Below are positions 44,098-57,048 of a stretch of 64,000 nucleotides of DNA, piece by piece. A model generated the notes under the pieces. That model had not been told where the DNA came from. It saw nothing but the letters and a program-made list of their open reading frames with translations, and did not search any database. The DNA is from Saksenaea vasiformis B4078 (taxonomy: Eukaryota > Mucoromycota > Mucoromycetes > Mucorales > Saksenaeaceae): NCBI GenBank assembly GCA_000697055.1, contig JNDT01002287.1, positions 1-64,000 of the forward strand. The letters run 5' to 3'. Within the stretch, counting starts at the first letter, position 1, and every line of letters begins with the position of its first letter. Made by a program: the position numbers and the translations under genes.

Positions 44098-45471
44098 ATG
44101 GCAGAGCAACTGGTGCCCAATGCGATTACGTTTGAGGACCATGTATTCGACTTCTCTTTTCATCCTACAACCAACATCGTGGTTGCAGGACTAATTACGG
44201 GACATGTACACTGGTAGAGCGGAAAACTTTCTGACAAAAAAAGACTATGATCTAATTCGCGAAGTTACAACTACACTACTGAAACCAACACAAAACTATG
44301 GGAAAATCGATGTTCAAAAAAGTCTTGCAGGGGAATCGAATTTAGTGAAGATGGTTCAGGTGATTACAAAGGACGCTAGTAATGGTGCGAGACTAAAACT
44401 TGGCAAAGTGTTTACTGTTATCTCACGAGACCGCTCTATCCAAACGCTGGACATGGCTACCGGAAAACTGATGCTGAGAATTCCCAAGGCACATAAGTAA
44501 GTCATTAGTTTCTATGATGACGCTGTTTTCTTACTTCTTTGTTCAATGACATAGACATCCTATCAACAAACTATGCATAATGACCTCATCGTTAATGGCA
44601 ACGGGAGATGACGAAGGTCTTGTCAAGGTATTTGAAGGATTTTACCGAATAGGTGGATGGTCGGTAACAGAGACATCAGTTATGGGACACGCGAACAAAC
44701 AAGGTAGCTCAGGAGTACCATTCACATGATGATTTTGTCGCAGATATGTTATTTTCGGGATCGGCATCGACATTAGTTGTGGCAGGGTAAAGTGGCGTTA
44801 TCCACTTTTTGTACGGTACACAACCTTCCCGTTTCTTATATTCTTTATAGAGGTGATGGAAAACTTTCAGTACATGACATACGACAAGCCAGCAAAACAA
44901 CAGCGACTTCGGGTGGACTGGAAGACGAACTTTTGTCCTTGAGTTTAGTCAAGGTACGAAGGACGATGAATGAATGGAAAAGGACACGTTACTGAACAAG
45001 GAATAGGATGGCAAACAAATCGTTGCTGGCTCACAGAGCGGGGCTCTGTATTTGTGGCGGTGGGGAGAGTGGGAATCTGCGGAAGATAAGTGGATTGGAC
45101 ATCCTAGCTCCGTCGATACGATATGCAAACTGGATGAACTAGCTATTTGCACCGGTGGCAGTGATGGATTGTTACGACTTGTTTCGCTTGAGCCATACCG
45201 CTTTGAAGGCATACTTGGGGATCATGGCGAGGATTTTCCCATAGAGCGTGTGCGATTGACCTATGATCAGCGCTATCTGGGAAGTTGCGGGCATGATATG
45301 AATATACAGTTTTGGGATGTGGGATTTTTATTTGACGATGAAGATTCAAAAGGTAGCATGACTTTAAACGAAGGCCTCAAGCGTACAGCAGGCGACGAAA
45401 AAGAGAGTGATCAAGAGCCAGTTAACAAGCGAGTCAAAAAACCACACGGCGATTTCTTTGGTGATCTGTAA
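44098..45471 (+). CDS. JIP5: WD-repeat ribosome biogenesis protein Jip5/WDR55
   Basis: Seven exons (44098-44213, 44265-44359, 44409-44496, 44555-44627, 44680-44786, 44851-44953, 45007-45471), 1047 nt, 348 aa. Family-typical stretches appear in order: DFSFHPTTNIVVAGLITG, KKSCRGIEFSEDGS, VISRDRSIQTLDMATGK, HPINKLCIM, MATGDDEGLVKLWDTR, ADMLFSGSASTLVVAGGDG, DGKQIVAGSQSGALYLW and GSCGHDMNIQFWDV. This is the WDR55/Jip5 beta-propeller, a nucleolar factor for 60S subunit assembly. The C-terminus is lysine-rich (NKRVKK) as expected for nucleolar import. Frame is intact; introns are short and canonical. Confidence 0.9.
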
Positions 45472-46113
45472 CATAGAAAATCTGTCCAACGTAATCCAGT
45501 TCAGTTTCCTTTTTCCTTTTCTTTTTTTAAACCCACTAATTGATCATCCCACCGATTAACATTTTACCCACCTAGCCCTTACTCCCTCGTTCTTTATTCT
45601 GTTAATTTTAGCATTTTCTTATCAGTTGCGGTCAATATCACAGTATGAACGTGTTTTTCTGCATGCTCCGCAGAAGTTTATCCGTTATAGTGACACAGAA
45701 AAATAAAAACTCCAGGCAACCCGAAGTAGGGTAGTACAAAGACAAGCACATAATTAGATAAGAACCTGGTGGAAAGCGTAATCGGTGTGGGGTGAGTCTA
45801 TTCTTCCGTCTCGGGAACATGGTAAACATACGTTGGTCATTTTCGTTTCCGGCCACGTCCGAAACTATCTTTCGCCAAGATGAGGGATGGACTAAATTAC
45901 GTCAACGTGTTGGATATACATATGCAAAAACATATTTCCACCTATCCATGCAAGCCATCCTTTGTTACTGCGGGATAACTCCGCCCATACGCGTGAGTAG
46001 GTGATGATGTGATGCGAAGAAGAGGCCATGCAAAAATATATATATAACCATGCTACTAACCTCTTTCTTTATACTTTTTTTATCACTTCTTTTTCCAACA
46101 TTATCTACAAAAT
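45472..46113. other. Intergenic, no firm gene
   Basis: Jip5 3' flank and carbonic anhydrase promoter. Overlapping ORFs 45638-45856 (-) and 45792-46004 (+) contain a hydrophobic stretch each but no recognisable domain. Confidence 0.35.
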
Positions 46114-47103
46114 ATGCCTCCCTTTGTCGCTGATTCTAACACAACCGCTGAGCACGGTACATCTGCGTCTATCACAGTAAATACAGCAGCTACTGAGAGA
46201 GGTAAAAGGGGAAGATAAGTCTCCCTGCAACTACTCTAACAAAAGTGTTGTAAAGAAACTACCGAGCCTAGAAGCAGCAGTCCTCGAAGTGCAGCCGGCA
46301 ACAAGTTTGACCCTACAGATGACACTCTTGATGGTTTACTGAGTAACAACCACAAGTGGGCGAAGGCCGTCGTTCAAGAAGACCCGGAGTTTTTCAGACA
46401 TATTGCCATCCGGCAAGAACCCAAAATCCTTTGGATTGGTAATTAACGAGCAGTGGATAGAAAGCGTTAGCTTAACATTTCCCCAACAGGATGTTCGGAT
46501 TCACGAGTGCCGGCCAACCAGATTGTGCAGCTAGGTCCAGGCGAGATCTTTGTGCACCGAAATATTGCCAATGTTGTAAATCATTCGGACCTAAATTGTC
46601 TCTCTGTTCTGCAATATGCGGTAGAGGTTCTAAAAGTTGAACATATTATTGTTTGTGGTACGTGACTTATGGCGCAAAGTAGCAAGTATTGAAAAGTTTC
46701 ATGTTTAGGGCACTACAACTGTGGTGGTGTGGCAGCCGCTTGCGGTCACACGCAATACGGTCTTATCGACAATTGGCTCCGCAATATTAAAGACGTCTAC
46801 CGATGTAAGGAGAAGGTACTAAAAAGGTCACGGGAAAACTTATATCAAACGGGTATAGTGCACCGCAAGGAATTAGAGACAATTGAGGACGAGACACAAC
46901 GCACGCGACGATTATCGGAACTTAATGCAATTCATTCCGCTGAAAACGTTTGCTACTCCACAATTGTCCAGAACGCCTGGAGCAAAGGCCAGAAATTGGC
47001 TGTGCATGCATGGGCTTACGACATTGAAGATGGCATGGCCAAGAAGCTTGACTGGTGTGTCAGAGATTGCCAGGCCATTAGGGGAATATATCTTGCCAAA
47101 TGA
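46114..47103 (+). CDS. Beta-class carbonic anhydrase
   Basis: Four exons (46114-46201, 46256-46438, 46490-46657, 46709-47103), 834 nt, 277 aa. It catalyses reversible hydration of carbon dioxide to bicarbonate. Zinc ligands and the Asp-Arg dyad lie in [13 protein letters not shown] (Cys, Asp, Arg), with His and Cys in [26 protein letters not shown] is the conserved strand. The C-terminal [16 protein letters not shown] is typical. The N-terminal ~60 residues are polar and disordered, without an obvious mitochondrial peptide, so cytosolic location is likely. Frame intact with canonical introns; the third splits the HxxC motif. Confidence 0.93.
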
Positions 47104-49260
47104 TGTTTCGTAGGGGGAAATGAGAAATCAAATGAGAGAGGAATTTTTTCTCTTGATGAATGGTTGTATATCACGCGTAACGAGTAACAATAAACTGTAT
47201 TATGATTAAATCATCGCGTCTGACCATGATGTGATCACGATTTGTTTGGTTTCCTTTGCAGGTTATCTGTCTATTCCGAACTTTTACTAGCTTCCAGGAT
47301 GATACGTGTATGGTCTACGAGCGTTTCAAAAATAATACTCTTATGTAGACTAGATGAAAAGAGTATTGGCGGAAACCGCATTGCGAAACTTTGGTGTAAG
47401 AGACTTAGCCAGTAAGTTTTCTAAATAACGTATGGAAGCTATATTAGGCGATAGTCGATGAAGAGTCAGAAACTATCGAGATCTTATGCTTAGCATCGCG
47501 ACGAATATCTTCTTTTTTTCCAAGAAAAGGGCTACGACACTACGGGAATTTACAGTTCAAAGCAATCTCTCTTCTCCACGCCGTTCTAAGCTTGCTAGAG
47601 ATCTGTTGATGTCCAGATCAAGACGATTTATTACAAAAGTGAAGTAGCTGCTGTTCGAGTAGGAGTAGCGCTTCTGCCGTGGGTAGTCATATCATGGTAT
47701 GCGTTTTTGCAGAAATAACTTGAAGAAAAGACCGTAGATGTATCCCGGTCGTCCCCTTCAATTTAACGTGCGATATATTCTGTAAGTGAAAGTAGCGGTT
47801 TTCACTGAGCGGTAACAAAAAATAGGAAACAAGATGCTGATCAACGTCAGCTTCTTTGCTTTCATTGCTTTCGCTATACACAGCGATTTGGACGTGGGTG
47901 GTGGTTGCACCGCACTGTACCTTGCTACTAAACTTGCTAGTAGCTGAGAGGATCATTTCATATACATGATGCCAGCAAGAATTGCGGCTGAGCTTTGAGC
48001 CATTGTCTCGCGATTGCTTTGTCAATTTCGACAGGCGATAGTACATCTATCCACGGAGGTCAATTAAAAGAGGATTCGAAAATCATTACCATTATGCCGA
48101 TTAAGCAGATACATCCTATTGTAATGAAGGGAACATTGCGTTGTAGACGCGGAGGATCACCGTGGTTATTGAACAGCACGTACTTGATGCAGTCAATCAG
48201 GCAATGTGAGCGAAATAGTTCTCCTTCGCGGTTGTAGTCCTTCCGCAGGAAGCCTTATGTAGAAGATAATACAGTTTGTAAACGCCGGGAAGCTATTCGC
48301 CCTACAGAAGATCTTGCAAGAGATATTCATATATCTCTGCTCTGGTAGGCACCGCTTCTATAGAGGGAACTGCGATACCATAGAATTCATATTTCTCCAA
48401 AAAGTTTTTGCCTGCACCATGCAGGGAGATATGTCGGCTATTGACGGTTTTCTGGAACCATTTTCAACATGGTTATCCATACTGACCCGTTTGACCATTA
48501 CACTCTTAACTCCTTTTGCTGTATCTTCTGATACAACATATTTGCGACTATTGTCCTAAGCTTCGATTATTTTTTGACAATTTAAACGTTCCCACAGCTG
48601 TGACATTTTTGTCCAGAAAGGCGTCATGAACGTTGCGGCCGTTTCTGCTAGTCGTGCAAAATATTTATTCTCTATCGTCCCCTTTGTTATAGTTAGACTG
48701 TGAACGACAGCCATGTTCTCCTGGGTGTCCAAAGGTTGAGTGAATGCTGCATAACCACGATCACGCATCATCATCAGACAGAGACGAAGGTACCGACTGA
48801 TTTCCGATCGATTGAGCCCTTCAAAATCGCCGTATAACGAGATCATTCTCAAATCATTTCAATACCATTCGCATAAGGCATTGACCGTGATTGATGATAA
48901 TAGGCCCTTCTACGATCCTGGTGCAGTAAGAAGGTAGCTATTCTCGCCCCTCCAATCTGCGTACAAAAGCTCAGAGATGCTGTTATCAAGTTCCACATAC
49001 AGGCGCTCGTTTTGTAAGCGTTCCACTGTGTCAGTGAGAGCTTATGGTAAATGAGGTGGCTGATGGGTTCGGTGGGATGCGTCATCGCTGCTCCTATCAT
49101 CGTGTAAGGTCGCTTCATTGGCAATAGGAATACATTTAAAGGGCGAGCATCCGGGTCGCCATGCTGCGATTCGCTTAATGTGGGAGTTTTTTCTGATGTC
49201 CCAAGGAAGCTACGCACTTCGTGATGAAGCCTTGGTAGGCTTGCCGCTTGATAGATCATA
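47104..49260. other. Region with protein-like leftward ORFs, unassigned
   Basis: Several minus-strand ORFs might belong to one gene or a decayed element. 49259-48849 and 48852-48556 (with GYAAFTQPLDTQENMAVV) come first. A piece near 48370 reads KYEFYGIAVPSIEAV. A piece near 48150 has a hydrophobic run VPFITIGCICLIGIMVMIF, a possible membrane helix. 48046-47687 ends the set. They do not join without frame shifts and no domain is recognised. No confident gene call is made. Confidence 0.3.
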
Positions 49261-50161
49261 TTTTTCTATCATCTGCATCCTTACTACCTCTTCTGCTAAG
49301 CATAATACTAAAGCTAAAGTAAAGAATAAAATAGATATTCACAATGATTATTTTGAGAAAAAGAGAAAAAAAATAGTAGACAAGATTGCGTTAGAGAGAA
49401 AATGGAGCTCTACGTTGTTCTATTTGTCAACACAAACCCTGTGCTTATTTCCAAGGTTTCAATGAGTCGTTGTCGACGGCCAAGGGTGCCATAGTCCGTT
49501 GCTTTAGCCACAACAGTTTCATCATTTTTAAATGGGATTCGCTGAAATGATTTCTTCGCATTAAAGAAAAAATCGCAAGCATGTAACGGAGAAAAAAAGC
49601 ACCTAAGTACACGTTAAATAGTGGGTACATAAGACGGGCAGCCATGTATAGTTAGGCAATAAATAGCTGTTGAGTTCCAATGAGGATATCACCGGTTAAA
49701 CTACAGTACTACCGCACGTTTAGGTATACGCTAAGAGTCTTTATACTTCTCACAAGACATACTTCTCACAAGACAGACGTCGGTTCCGAAGGTTAAAAAC
49801 TATATGCACATTAGGAAGATATTTTTCCTTTCCGGGTATATGTATACCTCTATCCATCAGGTGCACTCCTGCATATCGCAAAGCAGCCTCGAAAAAGTTA
49901 AGTTGGGCAAGTTGCAGATGTTTCTCCTCTCTCTCTGATAGCTACGCGTTCTGCACTTGATAGCTTCGCTTCCTTACAGTGCTGCTCATTTGTGCCGCGT
50001 TCGAATACAAATATATATGATCTTACGAATGACGTGGTAGACCTTTACATGTATGTCGAATTTGCAGATCACGCTATCAATAGGGTTCTGAACCTTTCTT
50101 TGGCATGTATTCTTATAATCTAGTATTACATGTATATCAGCTCTTTATAGTAAAAATTATA
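49261..50161. other. Intergenic, nothing recognised
   Basis: AT-rich. It includes a short direct duplication ACTTCTCACAAGACA at about 49746 and 49762. Confidence 0.4.
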
Positions 50162-50332
50162 CAGTCAACCCCGTTTAAGTTACCCCCGCTTTAGTTATAA
50201 CCTCGTTATAGTGATAATATTTTTGTCTGATTCAGAACACACTGAACTAGCTAAGACCCCACTTGCGTTATAACGTCGATATAGTTATCAAAAATGGCGC
50301 AAATTTGGTATAACTTAAACGGGGTTAGACTG
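50162..50332. mobile_element. 171-bp pogo/Tc1-like MITE
   Basis: Ends are inverted: CAGTCAACCCCGTTTAAGTTA at the left and, reverse complemented, CAGTCTAACCCCGTTTAAGT at the right. The interior repeats the GTTATAAC theme. A TA precedes the left end. The CAGT...ACCCCGTT terminus is typical of pogo/Fot-type elements. It has no coding capacity. Confidence 0.8.
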
Positions 50333-50862
50333 TGCAGGGACTACTAGCGACACTAAACCAACTCCACAGTAAGTAGGATGGAAAAAAGGGCCAACCCAAC
50401 AGGACGCTACGCCCAAACTCATGCAAAAATGTATAGTACCTTGTAGGGCCGATGAGAAGTCTGAAATCGACTGCTACTATAACAATGCCTCACTTTCTTC
50501 AAGCCGGAATTTTAGATATCCACTCTCTCGCGGATACTATGCTTCGAATATCTGCCTTCTCCCACTGTTTTTGTGTAATGTGTCTTGTAATAGCGTTTTA
50601 TGCGAAGGCTGTAAGCCCCTCCTCCCTTAGCTCGCAGAAAAGGAGGATGATCTGGGAAGATCTAGCGCTCCTCTTTCCTGTACTACTGCTGGTTGCTACG
50701 ATATAGACCTGCAAAAAACGTTTCTACGTCTTAAGTGAGTATATTTATATAAGATAAGCAAACGCCAAAGTGATCGACATTACCGATCGACATTACTGAT
50801 CGAATTACTGAAAATGGTGTAGTCGGAAAAAGATAAAAAGCACAAAAAAAAGGTTATTTGTC
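50333..50862. other. C2H2 gene upstream region
   Basis: No gene recognised. Close repeats GATCGACATTAC (50772-50800) lie 60-90 bases before the ATG and could be a binding site or simple duplication. Confidence 0.35.
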
Positions 50863-51824
50863 ATGGAGGTCATTGAGTTACTCAATGCCGAGGCTCAACA
50901 AAGCCAGAGCAAGCCTCACAAGTGTACGATCGGGTCGTGCTTAAAAGCCTTCGGTAAGTCTATATTAGTTTCGAACAAATGTTCGATCGTATTCATGCAA
51001 CATGAAGGCCGTCGCTCGGACCTGGCTAGACATCTTCGAATCCACACAAACGAACGTCCCTTTATGTGTCAAGAACCAGGATGTGGAAAAAGTTTCATTC
51101 AGGTGCATAGAAAAGGGTTACATCTTGATAGTAATAACACCATGATAGCGATCAGCACTGAAAGTCCATGCAAGAACGCACTCAGGAGAGCGTCCCCACG
51201 TTTGCGAACACGAAGGCTGCAATAAAAGCTTCGGTGATAGCAGTTCCTTGGCGCGACACAGGTAAAATAAGTACTAGTCAATAGGAGAGATCTAGAATAA
51301 ATCAGGACCCTTCATAGCAGTCTTCTAACAAGTAATGTCCAATGTCTGATTCTTCTAGACGTATCCACACGGGCAAAAAGCCGTACAAATGCCGTTACGA
51401 TGGCTGCAATAAGAGCTTTGCCCGTAAGACCGTACTGACGACACATCAAAAAGCAGCACATGGATCGTCCACAAAGCGCACATTGCTCCAATGGCGCCCA
51501 TGTAACGAAATCCGGGACAAGTACCGCACCGCAGCGCAATCGAAACATATTGAGGACAGCCCTGATTCGTCATCGTCCGACCTCTCGAGTCCTGAACCTT
51601 CACTTTATTCACCAGGCACTTCGTATTACATGAATTCGTCCGTAGAAGCGAACTCGACTTACATGTGTGAAGGCGTAAACTTCGTGGCGCCATTGTCGAA
51701 GCAAGCCTACCCAGAGACTTTGCAGCTTCCACCTGTCAATGTCCCATTGTCTTGCTATCATTACTCGCCTTATGTCGACCATCGTTTCCCATCCTATGCT
51801 TACCAAACCCAATACTGGTATTAG
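50863..51824 (+). CDS. C2H2 zinc-finger transcription factor, four fingers
   Basis: Four exons (50863-50953, 51008-51102, 51149-51261, 51359-51824), 765 nt, 254 aa. Splicing assembles four tandem fingers: [37 protein letters not shown] with [19 protein letters not shown] with [19 protein letters not shown] with TTHQKAAH. Linkers are of the TNERP/SGERP/TGKKP kind, so it should bind DNA in the nucleus. Each intron falls inside a finger. The C-terminal half is serine-, proline- and tyrosine-rich and ends YAYQTQYWY, a possible activation region. Resembles fungal Azf1-like regulators; the target is unknown. Confidence 0.88.
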
Positions 51825-52984
51825 GTGCATTTCCGGATAGATAGTTCTAACTACATGCCTTTCTTCCATTATTATTATTTGTTTATGTCTTTCTTGTTGT
51901 TATTTATGCCTTTTCTTTTCCCTTGTTTGCTTTTATTTGCTTTGTTCATTGTTACTTACTACTTCTGATTTTCTTTTTCTATCAGTCATTCCTATGCTCT
52001 TTTTTACAGGGATCCCATAATGCTCCTTTTTTTCGACTTTATGCTTAGCCTTTTATGCGAACTTGTATGCCTTCTAGTCTCTTTTGCTTTTCATTCTAAA
52101 GCGTCATAATGATCGGCATTGGTCCGTTTTACTTTTCAATTTTACATAGTAAAACATCGATCCACGGAAATAACATAAAATTGAAGAAACTACGACTGGG
52201 ACGTATTGTTGTCCATTTGTTACGTCTAGTTTGAGTACGCTGACGTCTTCACGTCGTGCTCATTAAATTAATTTTGCAGTCATGGATTAGTGGAGCCGTA
52301 ATAAGAAAGATCGAAATATGCATCCAACTGATTATGGAGGATAATGATACACACAAGTCCAAGAGTGGTCCTGGGTATGTATTCCATCAAAAAGTGTATG
52401 ATGGATGTGGAAAGTAAACAGAGACGAAAAAGAATCCATAGGTCCCTTTAAATACTTGACGTACGCCGTTATTTTACGTATTCCGATTGGGGCATTAGGG
52501 GATCCTATCAGCGTAACGCACTTTTGGATCAATGTAAAATTACCTTCTTTTCTGCGCAAGACTGATTTGGCTTCAATACATATATCTTATTTGGATCCTG
52601 TAATTGTGAACAGATACAAAGTTACACGCAAAGACGTGTAATTTCCATTTCAGGAGGAAAAAAAAGTCGAGAAAGGTAGCATTGCATTGGTCACAAAGAC
52701 CGCTAGTCATAGACACGTCTTTTAAAAATCAGCGGCTGCCCTCCACCTCCACCTCCTTCTCATTCAATTTAGGATCGTCAATTTAATGAAGTTCCCCTAT
52801 TATTCTGCGCTATTTCAAATTACTTAGTGTTGACTCCAAACAAACTTTACGTTGGAAGGAGGAGAGTTTTTTGCATGGTATCTTCTTGGATTTTGCGTGG
52901 GAAGCATATATTTATGCATCAACTCATAGTGCATTTATGCTGGTGTATTATTGGTTCCATTGTTTAATTGCAACAGTTCTTTTA
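51825..52984. other. Intergenic, no recognisable gene
   Basis: Starts with a long pyrimidine-rich 3' flank (51840-52100) rich in CTTTT/TTTGCTTTT words. No domain-bearing ORF. Confidence 0.4.
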
Positions 52985-53600
52985 GATAATCAGATGTAAT
53001 GGGTATTTAACGGAAAGCGTAAGTCTTCTTTTTTTTTCTTCGGCTCCGTTCCTTTTAACATGCCCGCTATGCATTTCCGATGAAATACACATCCGGAATC
53101 ACTCATTCTTTTCTGTCTATTATTTAGTCTGCGAGACATCTGTCCCGGAACCATCTTGGCTGGTATCGTCGTCTTCACCCATTATTTCAGGAAGTGCATG
53201 TCGTCGTACGTTCAGTATCATTCATTTGGTGTAATAGATAGCCAGACATTGTACCGCTTCAAGACCTCTACAGTACGTAATAGCTTACCATTGGCCAACG
53301 CCCTCAGGTTCCCATTTCGCCGCCCCACCTGACATGGTGCGGGACTGGCTATTGCCGCTGGCCGTATTACTTCGGGGGTTAAGTAAAACGCACATTTACT
53401 AGCCGTGAATGTATTTTTATACTACCCTATATGAGTTCTCTCTGTTCAGAGACCAAATTGATGGATGTAGAGTATGAACTTGTCGCCATTTCGTATGCTA
53501 ACAACCGCACATTCGATTTTTTTTCTCAGCGCAAGTCTTGCTCTCCAAAGAGGCAGAACCTATATAGATTAGTGTAAAAGCACATTCAATAAACAGTAAT
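52985..53600 (+). repeat. Dispersed ~600-bp repeat, copy 2
   Basis: Full-length-looking copy matching 1-620 and, inverted, 38930-39290. Shared landmarks include TCTTCGGCTCCGTTCCTTTT, TGTCCCGGAACCATCTTGGC, TCGTCGTACGTTCAGTATCA, CATTTACTAGCCGTGAATG and CAATAAACAGTAA near the end. A weaker relative may lie near 58230-58480 (CTTCGGGG-GAGTAAA). Confidence 0.65.
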
Positions 53601-53793
53601 AGGAGTAGCTTACTGTGTGGGATTTACGTGATTCACCCCTGCGATTCATATTTCCATGTGGATAAAATGGACAGTACACGAGGAGGGCCAAGTAAGATCT
53701 CCTTTATTTTGCTTTCTTCTTTCCGCACCTTCAGTATGATAGAACACTTGTCAATTTCAGTCTTTACTTTTTAAAACAAGATATTTTCTGATT

Positions 53794-55427
53794 ATGCACT
53801 GCGATATCGATAAAACAACATCACAACCATTTCAAATATCGTCCTTAGTTACATTGGCAGATAATCTTTCATCCGAGAAAGATCGAATCCGATATAAGAA
53901 AGTAATTGCCAAGTCTGAGTATATACAGAAAAGATTGGATCGTGTGAGACGACGACGAGAAAAGGTTGTTCGCGCACAAGCGTCGACTGCGAGATGTGAA
54001 AAGAGACGACAAAATGGAACGGATCAGGCTACAGTCGTTGGTGCTGATAGTGAGGATATGCATGCTCGCCTTCTAGAAAAATCAAAACATCTAAGAAAAC
54101 GAATTGAAAATCATGGAAAGGTCGTTGATCAGCAGCCGAAGTCAAATGGGCAGAGGAAACGAAGCAAACCTGGGAAAGGTATTAACATTTCCTTGTCTGT
54201 GATCTATCTTACCTTAACACTTTTTATTTTTATTTGCTAGGCCCTAGCCAGGGTGATCCTGAGTCTAGCGATAAGCCCTTGACCACTGTGGAAACAACCA
54301 AAAAGTCTATCGTTGCACCATTGACGACAGTGTCCAAACCTTATTCTTGTGCAGATGGCGAAGAATGTCTACGATGCGACTCCGGCGTTGATCTAGCGCA
54401 CGGTCCACCTGCTGAGAAAATACCTCCCAACCAACTTGAATCAACTTCCATTACACAAACTGAAGCGATTGACACGCCACCGCCAACTCCTCAAAAGCCA
54501 GAACTTATCCCTAAAGCCACTCGCCAAGAACAAGCTGTCGGCGCACCACCACCAGTTCCGCCAAGGCCGGAAATAACTCCAAAAATCATCCATCAAGAGC
54601 AATCCTTCACTGCTGGTTCGCCTGCTCTTCAACAACCAAAGCCAGTTGCAAAAGACAGTCATCAAGGGGATGAACACGTCGTTACACCGCCGCCGCTGCC
54701 GCCGCCACCACCACCACCAATTCCTCAGAAACCAGAACCGATTGCAAAAAATGCTTACCCAGAACAATCTTTCACCATCATACCGCCAACTCCTCAAAAA
54801 CCACCACCAGTTCCGCAAAGCCAAGGGAAACCCCTTGTTGTCACACCACCCGTCTCACCACAAACAGAAAAACAGCAATCCAATACAATAGACATAAAGT
54901 GTCCCATTATCCACGTTCAGAAGGTAAGGACCGACTCGCGTAACATAACGATAACACTTTGGATAGCGGATCAATGGCATTCGAGGCTTCCTCACACGAA
55001 CCTATCAGCTTAGTGATATTGTCATGTCACGCACTCTCATTTCACCTCTTGGTCTATTCACAGCAACTGATGGCGCAGGCCAGTCTAAAGCAGTTCTGAA
55101 AGTGGTCATTACGGCTACACAAGATCTACAGAGTTTCACGTTTTATTGGAAGAGGAAGACGCCAGCGGGGAAGAGGAATCGCGTTTATGATGTAGCTAAA
55201 TTTGCACTTGTTCCTGATGATTTGGTCAAGAAGGAATTGACGGTGTGGATTCAACAACAAAATGGACTGGTTAGTCGATTAATAATGATGTTTTGTTTGC
55301 TCAAACGTCCTGTTTCTTTCAGCCATCGTTAACTTTTGCCAGTCATATCCTCAGAGAAAGTTTACGGATTTACGTTGTTTACGATCGACATATGTTTTAT
55401 GACGAACGACGCATGCTTTATACATGA
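53794..55427 (+). CDS. Proline-rich protein of unknown function
   Basis: Four exons (53794-54178, 54241-54923, 54967-55269, 55323-55427), 1476 nt, 491 aa. Residues ~20-125 are strongly charged with a likely coiled coil (RLDRVRRRREKVVRAQ). Residues ~170-355 contain repeated proline cassettes such as DTPPPTPQKPELIPKA and PPPPPPPIPQKPEP, the kind bound by SH3 or EVH1/profilin domains. The last ~135 residues look folded (RGFLTRTYQLSDIV, FTFYWKRKTPAG) but match nothing recognised. An adaptor or actin-related role can be imagined but is not shown. Splicing is canonical and the frame unbroken. Tail to tail with Aha1, 291 bp apart. Confidence 0.7.
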
Positions 55428-55718
55428 ATCGATTATTTTATTTTTCTTCGCATGTAATGCCATTCCTTCAAATCTTTGTAAATACCTTTTCCATGATAAT
55501 AGTTATGAGTTTTCGTTAAAAAAAGTATAATTCTTCGTCCACATCCCACTGACGCATGATAACTCAACTTGCACACCATGACGCTAATTGTTCTATGCTG
55601 TTGTGATCCACATAGCAATGAAATGTCTTTTTGAAAACCATGATCATCATTTTTTTTGGCGTTTTTCTTTTTTTTTTTCTAATGCAAATTACATTGCCCT
55701 TTATGGCATTAACATGAT

Positions 55719-57048
55719 CTAGAAAACAGCACCGAAACCAAACGCTTGTTTGATTGATCTCCAATAATATCCTTCCCAATTTCGCTGTGTTAGTTCCTCC
55801 TCACCAATTGGAACCCCTGTCTGCTTGATGTGCAGCTTCACATAGTCGCTACCCTGATCAAATGTGAAGGTGACCGTAGAATAATGACCTACAAGAAAAA
55901 AAAATTACATAAATATAAATGCATACAAAATGGTAGCTTTTTCCACTTACCTGCTGGCCATGACTTCAATCGCCACGATTGGACAATCTTCTTATCAGAC
56001 TCCTAATATAGGCGTTAGTTTTCTTTTCTTTCTTTCTTTCTTTCAGTTACACTTACGAGCTCCTTAATTTCACCGGAAACATTGCCGTTGAACAACTCAA
56101 ACTTTGAGCCAATTTCTTTAGAGATCTTGGCAGGACCACGTGTCCAGATCGATGCACGCTGAGGATCGAGAAGGGTTTCGTAAAGCTCGTGGGCTGAAGT
56201 TTGGAATTCCACAGTGTCGTTCAGTGAAGTTGTGTTCACTAACTGAGCAGGAGCTTCGGCTGCGCCTGAGTTGTCTCCACTGTTGACCAACGTGGCACCA
56301 GATCGCTCCTTCAAAGGAACATGTACAGCACGAGGAGCAGCGGCTTGACCCAACTGAGATGGCTCAATGTACACGTCAGAAGCATGATCTGTTACAGCCA
56401 CATAGTTAATATCAATGTACTACTATTTTTACCAATGAAACATACGCTTAATCAAATCACTCGAAAAGGTGGAAAACACATCACGGATCTTGGGGGTCAA
56501 CACTTTCCTCACAACTTCACGGATGGGCTGCTTGGCATTGCTGTCCTCGTTGACCGATACATCAAACTTATGTCCAGAAGTTGAGTACTTTGAATAAAAG
56601 TATTTGCCACACCGTACTTACCACATAATCATCCTCATCGGTATCGTGAGCTACTTCAGGAATGTGGATCTTTCCGGTAGCAGTGGTACCATCCGCGGCA
56701 GTACCTAGTCATGAGGTCAATTTCTTTCATAAAAATTATGCGGATAATATGTTGTCACCTTCCCACGTGAGCTTCAACGCGACGTCGTAAATGGTGATAA
56801 TTTTGCCTTTTCTCTGGTTCAAGTCAACGTCACCGGTGCATTCGTCGAGGCTTGTGATCTTGGCAGTATGGCCATCCTTCTCTCCCTCAAGTCCCACTAG
56901 TTTTTCGGTAAAATGGGCTTGGGACCAGTTCAAGCAGTTCTTGGTGACCCTAGCATCTCGTTATCAGTCCATCCTTCTTTAAACAAACAAAGTTTAATGA
57001 TGTTACCAGTGCCTGTATGATCGTTGTTAGTCGCCAGTTGTGTACCAT
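55719..57048 (-). CDS. AHA1: Aha1, activator of Hsp90 ATPase
   Basis: Seven exons (57048-57035, 56949-56759, 56704-56622, 56587-56446, 56388-56057, 56002-55951, 55888-55719), 984 nt, 327 aa. The N-terminal Aha1 domain shows VTKNCLNWSQAHFTEKL, GDVDLNQRKGKIITIYDV and KPIREVVRKVL-type sequence. The C-terminal AHSA1 domain shows FQTSAHELYETLLDP, VQSWRLKSWPAGHYS, TFDQGSDYVKLHIKQTGVP and ends WRSIKQAFGFGAVF. It binds Hsp90 in the cytosol and stimulates its ATPase. The start is the least certain part: a 14-nt first exon (MVHNW) joined through a GC-AG intron of 85 nt restores the frame; a different first exon is possible. Introns are more numerous than usual for the gene. Confidence 0.9.

Noticed and set aside
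47687..49259. One continuous membrane-protein gene on the minus strand
   Set aside because: Pieces do not join without frameshifts and no family is recognised; kept as an unassigned region.
49733..49780. Short spaced repeats considered as a CRISPR-like array
   Set aside because: Only two copies of a ~15-base word; the window is eukaryotic.
54441..54824. Minus-strand ORF rich in Trp/Arg
   Set aside because: Antisense of proline codons in the proline-rich gene.
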